Positions 56,748 through 64,000 of a DNA stretch of 64,000 bases are shown in pieces. Below the pieces are notes generated by a model. That model saw nothing but the letters and a program-made list of their open reading frames with translations, made no database searches and had not been told where the DNA came from. Origin of the DNA: Lachnospiraceae bacterium (lineage in GTDB: Bacteria; Bacillota; Clostridia; Lachnospirales; Lachnospiraceae). Numbering within the stretch: position 1 is the first letter of the stretch; each line of letters opens with the position of its first letter. The stretch lies in the NCBI GenBank assembly GCA_024697595.1, contig JAILFK010000026.1, positions 1 to 64,000 on the forward strand, written 5' to 3'. The position numbers and the translations under genes are program-made.

Positions 56748-57728
56748 ATGAAGAATAAAGAAGATATATTGTGGAAGAACACAGCGGTGGTTTGTATCAG
56801 TGCCATGCTGTGTTGTTTTTTGTGGGGAAGTGCTTTCCCTGGAATTAAAGTTGGATATAATTTGTTTGATATTCCCTCAGATAATACGGGTTTGCAGATA
56901 ATGTTTGCCGGGATAAGATTCTTTTTGGCGGGAGTACTTGTGATTATTATTGGAAGTTTTATTTATAAAAAGCCTTTGGTATTGAAGAAAGAATCAGTAA
57001 AAGCTGTGTTGCATTTAAGTTTATTGCAAACAACAGGTCAGTATTTTTTCTTTTATGTAGGCTTGGCAAAAACCACAGGAGTAAAGTCATCAATAATCCA
57101 AGCGTTAAACGTATTTATTGCTCTTTTTGTTGCAATTGTTATCTATAAGCAAGAAAAGATTAGTAGAAATAAGATTCTTGGAGCTGTAATTGGATTTATA
57201 GGGGTGCTTGTTGTTGAATTGCTGGGCGGAAGCGCAGTAAATGATAACGGCAATATTATTGGCGTGGGAGAAATTTGCATTTTAATGTCCACCGTGGCCT
57301 ATGCCTTTTCTTCAGTATATATGAAAAGGTATTCTAAGAATGAATTGCCAATGATTTTAAGTGGATATCAATTTGCAATAGGTGGTTTATCATTATTTGT
57401 ACTAGGATTGATTTTCAGTAGTCAGAAATCAAATGTATCTAGTGATTTAAGTTTATTATTAGATGGAATAAGTGAAGGAAAAGGGATAGTAATTGTAATA
57501 TACCTGGATTGTGTTTCGGCAATTGCCTATACTTTATGGGGAATATTGCTAAAATATAATCCTGTTTCAAGAATTTCGGTGTTTGGCTTTTTGACTCCAA
57601 TATTTGGAGTTTTGCTATCAGCGATATTTTTAAGAGAAAGCAGAACCATGAATATACCAGCTACTGTAGTGGCTGTTGTGCTTGTATCTATAGGAACCTT
57701 GTTGGCTCAGAGTAAGGACAGACCTTAG
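56748..57728 (+). CDS. DMT/EamA family transporter
   Basis: 326-residue membrane protein with ten predicted helices in two EamA repeats. Motifs CCFLWGSAFPGIKVGYN and ILGAVIGFIGVLVVELLGG match the drug/metabolite exporter superfamily; substrate unknown. I choose the ATG at 56748; an upstream in-frame ATG at 56724 would overlap the previous gene. Its end overlaps convergent greA by 4 bp. Confidence 0.85.
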   Translation: MKNKEDILWKNTAVVCISAMLCCFLWGSAFPGIKVGYNLFDIPSDNTGLQIMFAGIRFFLAGVLVIIIGSFIYKKPLVLKKESVKAVLHLSLLQTTGQYFFFYVGLAKTTGVKSSIIQALNVFIALFVAIVIYKQEKISRNKILGAVIGFIGVLVVELLGGSAVNDNGNIIGVGEICILMSTVAYAFSSVYMKRYSKNELPMILSGYQFAIGGLSLFVLGLIFSSQKSNVSSDLSLLLDGISEGKGIVIVIYLDCVSAIAYTLWGILLKYNPVSRISVFGFLTPIFGVLLSAIFLRESRTMNIPATVVAVVLVSIGTLLAQSKDRP

Positions 57729-58228
57729 TAAGGTCTGATCTCATCCTCATCATCGCCGGCATTGGTTTCTATTTTTCTTACTTCAGCATCATAGGAATAA
57801 TCATCTGAAACCTTTATTGTCACTGTATCACCCACTTTTTTGCCACGGATAGCTTGACCGAGGGGCGACTCTATACTAACCATATTTTTCATTGAATCAC
57901 TTCTGATTGATGTCACAAGCTTGTATGTCTCTTCACAATCGTCTTCTGGAATATATAGAGTTACAACTGTGTTAATACCAATGGTATCAGTTGAGGTATC
58001 ATCATCAATGATAGTTGCAAACTTAAGCATTCGCTCAAGGTAATTGATTCGACTATCGTTTTTTGCTCTATCTCTCTTGGCAGCGTGATACTCAAAGTTT
58101 TCACTTAAATCACCCTGGGCCTTGGCCTCCTTAAGGGCTTCGAGGATTTTTGGTCGCTCTACCACTTGTCTATATTCAATTTCCTCTTCAATTTTTTTTA
58201 CATCAGATCGTGTTAATTTTTCTCCCAT
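57725..58228 (-). CDS. greA: Transcription elongation factor GreA/GreB
   Basis: 167-residue factor with an N-terminal coiled coil carrying the acidic tip GDLSENFEYHAAK and a C-terminal FKBP-like domain (SPLGQAIRGKKVGDTV). Rescues backtracked RNA polymerase. The C-terminus is more acidic (DDEDEIRPY) than in E. coli. AGGAGA site upstream of the ATG. Confidence 0.93.
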   Translation of the reverse strand: MGEKLTRSDVKKIEEEIEYRQVVERPKILEALKEAKAQGDLSENFEYHAAKRDRAKNDSRINYLERMLKFATIIDDDTSTDTIGINTVVTLYIPEDDCEETYKLVTSIRSDSMKNMVSIESPLGQAIRGKKVGDTVTIKVSDDYSYDAEVRKIETNAGDDEDEIRPY

Positions 58229-58406
58229 TTTCTTCTCCTACAATATTTATTACAGTGATATAAATTACATTATTCATAAAAGGAAATAACTCACAATTAA
58301 ATTTCCGTAAAATCTATTTTAACACTTTATAATTAAATTTCCCAAAAAATATATTGTGTGCTACAATATTATAGATTTTCTATGTGAAAAAAGAAGGAGA
58401 AAAGTG
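58229..58406. promoter_or_regulatory. Divergent region between greA and the glycosyltransferase gene
   Basis: The word AATTAAATTTCC occurs twice (58295-58306 and 58331-58342), in two copies about 36 bp apart, next to AT-rich sequence with candidate -10 boxes (TATTAT, 58367-58372). No gene is present. Confidence 0.35.
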
Positions 58407-59129
58407 ATGGGTATAAGTGTAGTACTTCTAGCTTATAAGGAAGAAGAGAATTTAAGAGTATTACTTCCAGAGATTATTGAAAATGTAAAGAAGTGTAATG
58501 AGGAATATGAGATTCTTGTTATAGATACAGCGCAGCCACTTGATAATACAGCAGGTGTATGTAAAGAGTTTGGCGCTAAATATATAAATCAGGAGGAGCC
58601 AGGTTTTGGTGGAGCCTTTAGAACAGGTATAAAGTACGCATCAATGGATAAGTTTTTGATTATGGATAGCGATGGTTCCCATCCACCTAAGCAGATACCA
58701 GAGATTCATAAGAAATTTGTAGAAGAGGGATGTGATGTGGTTATCGGTTCACGTTATTGTGAAGGTGGCGTGTCAAATGATTCTAAGTCATCACAGATAA
58801 TGTCTCATCTTTTAAATTTTGCTTTTAGAATATGTTTGGGATTGAAGGCTGATGATTTATCAACTGATTATCGTATGTATCACACAAGTGAGTTGAAAAA
58901 AGTTGATCTCAAGTGTGAAAATTATGATGTGCTAGAGGAAGTTTTACTTCGATTAAAGTTAAATAAAGCGGATAAGAACTTAAAGTTTGGTGAGGTGCCA
59001 ATTAATTTTCAGAAGAGAATGTATGGTGAGTCCAAGAGACAGTTGCTTAAATTTATCATTAGTTATATTAAGACTTTGATTAGATTAATTGGTGTTAGAA
59101 TCGCTGATGTATTTAAAAAGAAAAAATAA
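58407..59129 (+). CDS. Family 2 glycosyltransferase (DPM1-like)
   Basis: 240-residue GT2 with a DxD-type motif in MDSDGSHPPKQIP and GSRYCEGG, typical of polyprenyl-phosphate mannosyl/glucosyltransferases. No C-terminal membrane helices. The GtrA flippase-like protein downstream supports polyprenyl-linked sugar transfer. I start at ATG 58407 because AAGGAG lies just upstream; the in-frame ATG at 58356 lacks a site. Confidence 0.85.
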   Translation: MGISVVLLAYKEEENLRVLLPEIIENVKKCNEEYEILVIDTAQPLDNTAGVCKEFGAKYINQEEPGFGGAFRTGIKYASMDKFLIMDSDGSHPPKQIPEIHKKFVEEGCDVVIGSRYCEGGVSNDSKSSQIMSHLLNFAFRICLGLKADDLSTDYRMYHTSELKKVDLKCENYDVLEEVLLRLKLNKADKNLKFGEVPINFQKRMYGESKRQLLKFIISYIKTLIRLIGVRIADVFKKKK

Positions 59130-59188
59130 TTTCTTGAACAAGGGGAAAATGTTAAAGAAATAAAACGAAAAGAAGGAAGAAATATAAA

Positions 59189-59716
59189 ATGAGTAAGTTA
59201 ATGTCACAAATTTTAAAATTTGGAGTAGTAGGAGGCTTATCTTTTTTAATTGATTTTATTATCACAAATATTATTGCCTTGATTTTAAGAAATGCAGGAA
59301 TGACTGCGACTAATGCGGCAATGGTGGGAGCCCTGTTTGGTTTTGTAATCTCATTGATATTTAATTATTTATTGAGTATGAAGTGGGTGTTTGCAAGACG
59401 GGAGGATATGGATCGCAAGAAAGAGTTTGTAATCTTTGTTGTGCTTTCAGCCTTTGGTTTGGGATTGAATGAATTGATTATCCTTGCTTGTATGAGCATG
59501 ATTTCAAATATTCATTGGTGTGCGGCCTTTACACAGTGGTGTACAGATGTTGTAAATATTGTTGCCAACATGACATTTGATGGAATGGCTACTGCGGGTT
59601 CAAAAATTATAGCAACAGCAATTGTTATGGTATATAATTTTGTGACAAGAAAAATTTTCCTTGAAGCTAAGGAAGATGAGTCAGAAAAGGTGGTAGATTC
59701 TCAAGTTACAGAGTAG
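59189..59716 (+). CDS. GtrA family membrane protein
   Basis: 175 residues, four transmembrane helices, with the FGVVGGLSFLIDFIITN and GFVISLIFNYLLSMKWVF motifs of GtrA proteins, which are thought to help flip polyprenyl-phosphate sugars. GAAGGA ribosome binding site. Pairs with the upstream GT2. Confidence 0.88.
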   Translation: MSKLMSQILKFGVVGGLSFLIDFIITNIIALILRNAGMTATNAAMVGALFGFVISLIFNYLLSMKWVFARREDMDRKKEFVIFVVLSAFGLGLNELIILACMSMISNIHWCAAFTQWCTDVVNIVANMTFDGMATAGSKIIATAIVMVYNFVTRKIFLEAKEDESEKVVDSQVTE

Positions 59717-59763
59717 ATTCGTGAGATTAGATTTCCGAGAGAGATTTGGAGGAAATAAACGAG

Positions 59764-60723
59764 ATGAAAAAGTTGATGATAACCGGTTTTTCAGGATTTG
59801 TCAGTAGACATTTTCTAAATTATTTAGTGGAAAATGGTCATGAATATCAGGTTCTGGGTTTGGATGTGAATCCGCCGAAGTTTCAGTTGTCTGAGTATGA
59901 GCCGGATTTGAAAATGGATTTTAAAACTGCAAATTTGTTGGACAAAGATGTGGTTGATAATGTGATAAAAGAATTTAAGCCAGATTATATTTTGCACCTG
60001 GCTTCTTTTTCTAGTGTGGCTTACAGTTGGCAGCACCCTGCGGAATGTTTTACCAACAATACCAATATTTTTTTGAATGTAACAGAGGCGTTGAGAAATA
60101 ATGACTTAAATAATTGTCGAGTATTATCTGTTGGTTCTTCTGAGGAATATGGCAATGTGACAAAAGATCAGTTGCCGCTACGAGAGGATATGCAACTATT
60201 TCCAGTCAGTCCATATGCGGTGGCTAGAGTTGCCCAGGAGAATATGGCTAAAGTTTTGGCCGATTCCTTTGACATGAATATAATGCTTACAAGATCTTTT
60301 AATCATATGGGACCTTATCAGGATGAGAGATTTGTAATTCCTAGTTTTATTCGAAGAATATTAAATATCAAGGCTGAAGGGAAATCAACTGGTGAAATAG
60401 AAACGGGAGATATTACCATCATCAGAGATTTTGTTGATGTTAGAGATGTGGTCAGGGCCTATTATATGCTTTTGACCGAGGGAAAACCTGGGGAGGTATA
60501 TAATATTTGTCGCGGACAGGGCGTGGCCTTAAGTGAAGTGATAGATATTATCGCAGACATTGTGGGAGTTAAGGTTTCCACAAGAGTTAACCAGGATTTT
60601 GTACGACCGGGTGATAATCAAATGGTTGTCGGATCATTTGAAAAAATCAAGGCTGATACTGGTTGGGAGTCTCAGATTCCACTTCGTCAGACTTTGCAGG
60701 ATATGGTGGATAATATGAGATAA
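59764..60723 (+). CDS. NAD-dependent SDR, GDP-6-deoxy-4-keto-mannose reductase-like
   Basis: 319-residue extended SDR: nucleotide loop TGFSGFVSRH (7-16), NHMGP, and RDFVDVRDVV, close to GDP-4-keto-6-deoxy-D-mannose reductase (Rmd). The catalytic Tyr151 is in YAVAR, where the usual YxxxK lysine is Arg155. gmd lies 3 kb downstream, so the pair would make GDP-D-rhamnose or a similar sugar. I start at the ATG at 59764; a TTG at 59746 overlaps the GGAGG site. Its 3' end overlaps the convergent gene by 77 bp. Confidence 0.82.
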   Translation: MKKLMITGFSGFVSRHFLNYLVENGHEYQVLGLDVNPPKFQLSEYEPDLKMDFKTANLLDKDVVDNVIKEFKPDYILHLASFSSVAYSWQHPAECFTNNTNIFLNVTEALRNNDLNNCRVLSVGSSEEYGNVTKDQLPLREDMQLFPVSPYAVARVAQENMAKVLADSFDMNIMLTRSFNHMGPYQDERFVIPSFIRRILNIKAEGKSTGEIETGDITIIRDFVDVRDVVRAYYMLLTEGKPGEVYNICRGQGVALSEVIDIIADIVGVKVSTRVNQDFVRPGDNQMVVGSFEKIKADTGWESQIPLRQTLQDMVDNMR

Positions 60724-62566
60724 GGCCATTTAACTGCCTTTCAGTTCCTACTATATATCCGTCAAGTTTATAATAATTTAAGTGAGATTCCTCGGCTGGA
60801 GGAATTTCAGAAATATCATAAAATACATAGATAATATCTGGATAAGATTTACCCTTTTCCCTTTCTTTAAAGTGGGAAAGGGTTTTTTTGTCGGCAAAAC
60901 TACTCATATCTCTGCTCATGTAAGTTACATTTAATGAGAGATTATATTCTAAGGCATAGTGCTCAAATATACACGAAAGTTCTGGGTTACACTCTATGCC
61001 ATAGAGGCTTGGCGTATAAAACATTATTTCAGAGGCATTTTCTCCCAACTCATCCCAGGCTGGATCTTTTAGAGGGGAGTCATAGGTGCTAAATTTCTTG
61101 GAATACACATCATTTTTATAAGCCAATGATGGGGATATGTCATATATTTGTAGCACAAATACAGCGATGAAAATAGCGACAATACTTCTAGAAATAAATT
61201 TATTATTTTTAGAAAAATGTTCATACAGCTTGGATATACCAGTGATTATAAGCAAAATCATTCCGTAGTACACTGGCCATATAAAGCGGCCGCAAGAGCG
61301 GAAAATGCTTAGAGTTTTCATCACAATTTCAGGATAAGGTATATCATAAATGGTTTTTGAGCCTATGGTGCCAATTGGGGACATGGCCAGAAGAACAAAG
61401 ATGATTAGTCCTAAAGTTAAAGTGATTATCCAGGATTTATATTTTTTAAATAAATCTTTTGTAGAGAAAGTATTGTTTCTCGAAAGACTTTTTATGATTA
61501 ATACAATAATTAATAAAACAAGGGCCACAATAATTCCAAGTCCTAAATAAGAAAAGCCCTCCTCTTGCCATCCGCTGATAACTTTTAATCCTGGCAATAT
61601 TTTTGAATAGGATTGAGGGGTGAAATTATAATTATAATTTTCAATTTGACATAGATAATTATCCGGATTGATAAGCTGGTTTAAGTTAAAAGATAAGTTG
61701 GTTAACCCGCCAGTGGAAGGTGCCACGTCACCATAGAAATAGCCAAAGGAGAATGCGGCAATTGCGGTGGTGAGAATGCTGGCAAACACAGTAGATACAT
61801 GTGAAATAATAGGGGTATTATTTTTACCTCTTGAGATTAAATCCTGAAGACAGGATAGAAGTAAAATGCCAACAATCATTGGAGTGTAGTAAGCATTTAT
61901 CAAAGCAGAGCTTACAGTTAAAAGGCTCCAAAAGACGATATAGGATTTTTTAAGGCGCAACTTGCCCTTAGAATCAATTGATAAAAAGCTAGAATCCCTA
62001 TAAATCCAAAGTGTAATAGCTATTAAAATTAGAAAGTGCGCAGAGAGAGCTGTGTGATAAAACATTCTCTTGGTGAGCACTGGTGAGATTGCTAAAATTA
62101 TAGCGGTAAGTCCTGTAAATATAGGATTTTTGGTAAATTTTGCAATTATTAAGGCACCGAAACCGCCGGTGAGGCAATAGGTGATAAAACCGAAAATGCC
62201 AAAATATTGAAAAGTCTCTGGCAAAATTGGCGACAATGTTTTAAATATAAACGCAAAAAGAGGAATGGAATCAGTGTATACAATAGATACAGGACTACTG
62301 TACAAACCATCTGCCAAGCCCAAAGGAAAATGCCAGTCAGAATTTCTATAAAAAACCCAACCAAGATAGTGTTGAGTGAGATCCAATAATCCCTCATTGT
62401 CTTTAGAGTGAGTAAGCCAATCAATATTGGTTACATCCAAAACAGAAACCCCATAAATTAGTACAAAAATAAAACCACCAAGGATGCAGCCCAGTAAGAA
62501 GTGTAGGCATGTTGGTGAAATTTTCGATAGTATAGATTTGTTATTATTTTTAATGTTATAATTCAT
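60647..62566 (-). CDS. DUF6311-like polytopic membrane protein
   Basis: 639-residue membrane protein with about 11 helices and a C-terminal extracytoplasmic domain rich in Tyr, in the layout of glycosyltransferase-C-like or DUF6311 proteins of surface polysaccharide loci. Motifs such as DWHFPLGLADGL and TSIPLFAF-type loops fit a polyprenyl-linked sugar transferase. The frame extends upstream to 62680, but I start at the ATG at 62566, which has a -10 element 6 nt away and no Shine-Dalgarno. The last 25 codons lie antisense to the reductase gene. Confidence 0.7.
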   Translation of the reverse strand: MNYNIKNNNKSILSKISPTCLHFLLGCILGGFIFVLIYGVSVLDVTNIDWLTHSKDNEGLLDLTQHYLGWVFYRNSDWHFPLGLADGLYSSPVSIVYTDSIPLFAFIFKTLSPILPETFQYFGIFGFITYCLTGGFGALIIAKFTKNPIFTGLTAIILAISPVLTKRMFYHTALSAHFLILIAITLWIYRDSSFLSIDSKGKLRLKKSYIVFWSLLTVSSALINAYYTPMIVGILLLSCLQDLISRGKNNTPIISHVSTVFASILTTAIAAFSFGYFYGDVAPSTGGLTNLSFNLNQLINPDNYLCQIENYNYNFTPQSYSKILPGLKVISGWQEEGFSYLGLGIIVALVLLIIVLIIKSLSRNNTFSTKDLFKKYKSWIITLTLGLIIFVLLAMSPIGTIGSKTIYDIPYPEIVMKTLSIFRSCGRFIWPVYYGMILLIITGISKLYEHFSKNNKFISRSIVAIFIAVFVLQIYDISPSLAYKNDVYSKKFSTYDSPLKDPAWDELGENASEIMFYTPSLYGIECNPELSCIFEHYALEYNLSLNVTYMSRDMSSFADKKTLSHFKEREKGKSYPDIIYVFYDISEIPPAEESHLNYYKLDGYIVGTERQLNGLISYYPPYPAKSDEVESETPNQYQP

Positions 62567-62578
62567 AGGTATAGTATA
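62557..62578. promoter_or_regulatory. Face-to-face promoters for the membrane protein and acyltransferase genes
   Basis: Plus strand: extended -10 TGTTATAAT (62554-62562), which lies inside the start of the minus-strand gene. Minus strand: TATACT (62578-62573) with TTTACC (62601-62596) 17 bp upstream, starting at or next to the ATG at 62566. The two promoters overlap, so polymerases would compete. Confidence 0.5.
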
Positions 62579-62608
62579 AGAAAAAAAGTGGGGAAGGTAA
62601 ACTGTAAA

Positions 62609-63748
62609 ATGGAGAAAAAATATACTGGAATAACAGGTTTGCGGGGGATAACTGCCTGTCTGATAGCATATGTTTTTCATTATCTATTGATTTTTTATGT
62701 GATGCCGGTGAAAAGTGATTTGGGGATTAGTATTCTCTCAAAACTGGGATATATACTTCTTAACGCCTCGGATGTGTTTTTTGTCATGAGTGGTTTTTTG
62801 CTTGCTAGAAAGTATGAAAATAAACCGTTAGAAAATTTTGGGAAATATATGTCGAGTAAAGTGAAGAAAATATATCCACTGATGATTTTTACTGCAATTG
62901 TGGTTTTTGTTGCGGAAAATGTGGGCCTTAGAATTTTTGGAGAGTATCCTCTTCATGATGAGGGCGGACATCTTAGGTACTCAATTCAGGCGCTGATACT
63001 TAATGTCACAGGATTACAAACGGGAATATTTGCAGATGGAGATACCTATGCCACCAATGGACCAAGTTGGTTTATTACCGTAATTTTAATTTGTCAGATA
63101 CTGCTTTATATCATTTTGAAAAATGTAAAGAAAGAAAAACATCAGAATTTAATCTTTGTTGCTTTTATTGTGATTGGCGTAATTACAGTATTTAAGACAA
63201 TACATTTACCACTTCTATATTCCTGTGTGGGCAGGGGGTATATCGGATTTTTTGCAGGAGTGTTGATGAGGCGTGCCACCGCAGGGATTTATGAAAAGAA
63301 ACAGAAGTATCAAAATTATATAAAAGAGGGATCAGCTATAATTGCAGCCCTTTTAGCGGTACTGTTTTTGTATCTGGTTTTGGGTGAAAAAGGAGGCGGG
63401 GTGACACCGCTGTTTTATGTGAGAATGATAGGCTTTTGGGTGTTTATGACTTACCTGGTGGTCTATGGGTTTTTGGCCAATAAATTCTTTGGGGTAAAAG
63501 TGTTTCAATGGTTGGGCGATAGGGCCATGGTGGTCTTTTTATGTAATATACCAACGGATTTGGGAATAGTGTATGCAGATAGGCTATTGGGATTAAATCT
63601 GAATTATGAAGATACAAGGATATGGATTCTTCATATTGTTATTTCTCTGATAGTGGTGGAAGTGATGTATAGATGTGATAAAAAATTTGGAATTTTTTTA
63701 AACAAATTAAGCCAAAAGGATATCTTAAAAGAAGCTAATAAATCTTGA
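62609..63748 (+). CDS. Acyltransferase 3 family protein
   Basis: 379-residue, about ten-helix membrane acyltransferase (OafA/YrhL-like): GITGLRGITACLIAYVFHY near the N-terminus has the conserved Arg and the motif's His, followed by FFVMSGFLLARKY. It probably O-acetylates a surface polysaccharide sugar. I start at ATG 62609; an in-frame GTG at 62588 lies within a GGGGAAGG sequence that serves as the ribosome binding site. Confidence 0.85.
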   Translation: MEKKYTGITGLRGITACLIAYVFHYLLIFYVMPVKSDLGISILSKLGYILLNASDVFFVMSGFLLARKYENKPLENFGKYMSSKVKKIYPLMIFTAIVVFVAENVGLRIFGEYPLHDEGGHLRYSIQALILNVTGLQTGIFADGDTYATNGPSWFITVILICQILLYIILKNVKKEKHQNLIFVAFIVIGVITVFKTIHLPLLYSCVGRGYIGFFAGVLMRRATAGIYEKKQKYQNYIKEGSAIIAALLAVLFLYLVLGEKGGGVTPLFYVRMIGFWVFMTYLVVYGFLANKFFGVKVFQWLGDRAMVVFLCNIPTDLGIVYADRLLGLNLNYEDTRIWILHIVISLIVVEVMYRCDKKFGIFLNKLSQKDILKEANKS

Positions 63749-63773
63749 TAAATACATGTGTTGCAAGTATAAT
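63745..63773 (+). promoter_or_regulatory. Promoter of gmd
   Basis: TTGATA (63745-63750), a 17-bp spacer and consensus TATAAT (63768-63773), with a start near 63780 and AGGAGG at 63802-63807. Confidence 0.8.
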
Positions 63774-63812
63774 TAGAAATGTCGGTTTGCATTTTACGCA
63801 TAGGAGGAATGA

Positions 63813-64000
<188 letters not shown>

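Noticed and set aside
57719..57737. Hairpin CAGACC/GGTCTG at the DMT-greA junction as a terminator
   Set aside because: No T run follows in the plus direction and it lies inside both coding ends; it is probably incidental.
60647..60723. Frameshift or assembly error between the reductase and the membrane protein
   Set aside because: Both frames are open with sensible products to the end; an overlap is the simpler reading, though it cannot be excluded by eye.

Overview
The window is AT-rich, densely coded bacterial DNA, almost certainly from a strictly anaerobic Firmicute of the class Clostridia, family Lachnospiraceae (Butyrivibrio/Pseudobutyrivibrio-like). This rests on the parABS locus followed by DUF4446 and DUF3881 genes, the B. 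subtilis-like orders yaaO-kinase-yaaR-holB-ricT-yabB-rsmI, rpsF-ssb-rpsR and gdpP-rplI-dnaB, the order tsaC-ywlE-like-comEB-like-atp, and strong AGGAGG-type ribosome binding sites. The parS sites and replication genes suggest an origin-proximal region. The genus is inference.

Layout. 1-5.1 kb: the 3' end of an unknown gene, two parS sites, parA-parB, DUF4446, DUF3881, tRNA-Arg(CCU), and a membrane coiled-coil protein with an acidic Glu-Pro repeat. 5.2-8.1 kb: tRNA-Lys(CUU), a leader with 40-bp tandem repeats, then an FGGY sugar kinase with araD. 8.2-13.5 kb: trmB, a D,D-carboxypeptidase, an ArgR-like protein, an AbiEi-type antitoxin with an atypical partner, and mobA. 13.6-21.5 kb: a decarboxylase and replication/translation housekeeping cluster, rpsF-ssb-rpsR. 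21.5-31.4 kb: an unknown protein, sfsA, a thioesterase, ddl-murF (minus strand), galK, gdpP-rplI-dnaB. 31.4-36.9 kb: a 56-residue ferredoxin, a DUF1858 protein, mecA, a Ser/Thr kinase fused to a P-loop-less ParA-like domain with a second pseudo-ATPase, and a GH18 glycosidase. 36.9-46.2 kb: tsaC, a low-molecular-weight phosphatase homologue without its catalytic cysteine, dCMP deaminase, and a complete F-type ATP synthase operon whose c subunit carries a Na+-binding signature.

46.4-56.5 kb is the most unusual part: one tightly packed plus-strand run in which an FkbH-like enzyme, an acyl carrier protein, an MBOAT acyltransferase and an SGNH-like membrane protein (a Dlt-like surface acylation set) lead by a 4-nt overlap into a lipoyl H-protein, a dihydrolipoyl dehydrogenase-like flavoprotein, a lipoate ligase, two 2-hydroxyacyl-CoA dehydratase-family proteins and their ATP-dependent activator. 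No other glycine-cleavage or 2-oxoacid dehydrogenase gene is present. This is the best candidate for an undescribed system: an ATP-driven iron-sulfur reductase or dehydratase with a private lipoyl carrier.

56.5-64 kb: a small coiled-coil protein, a DMT exporter, greA, then surface-polysaccharide genes (GT2, GtrA, a GDP-4-keto-6-deoxymannose reductase-like SDR, a DUF6311-like membrane protein, an acyltransferase-3) and the start of gmd, which runs off the window. Gmd and the reductase together would make GDP-D-rhamnose or a related 6-deoxyhexose.
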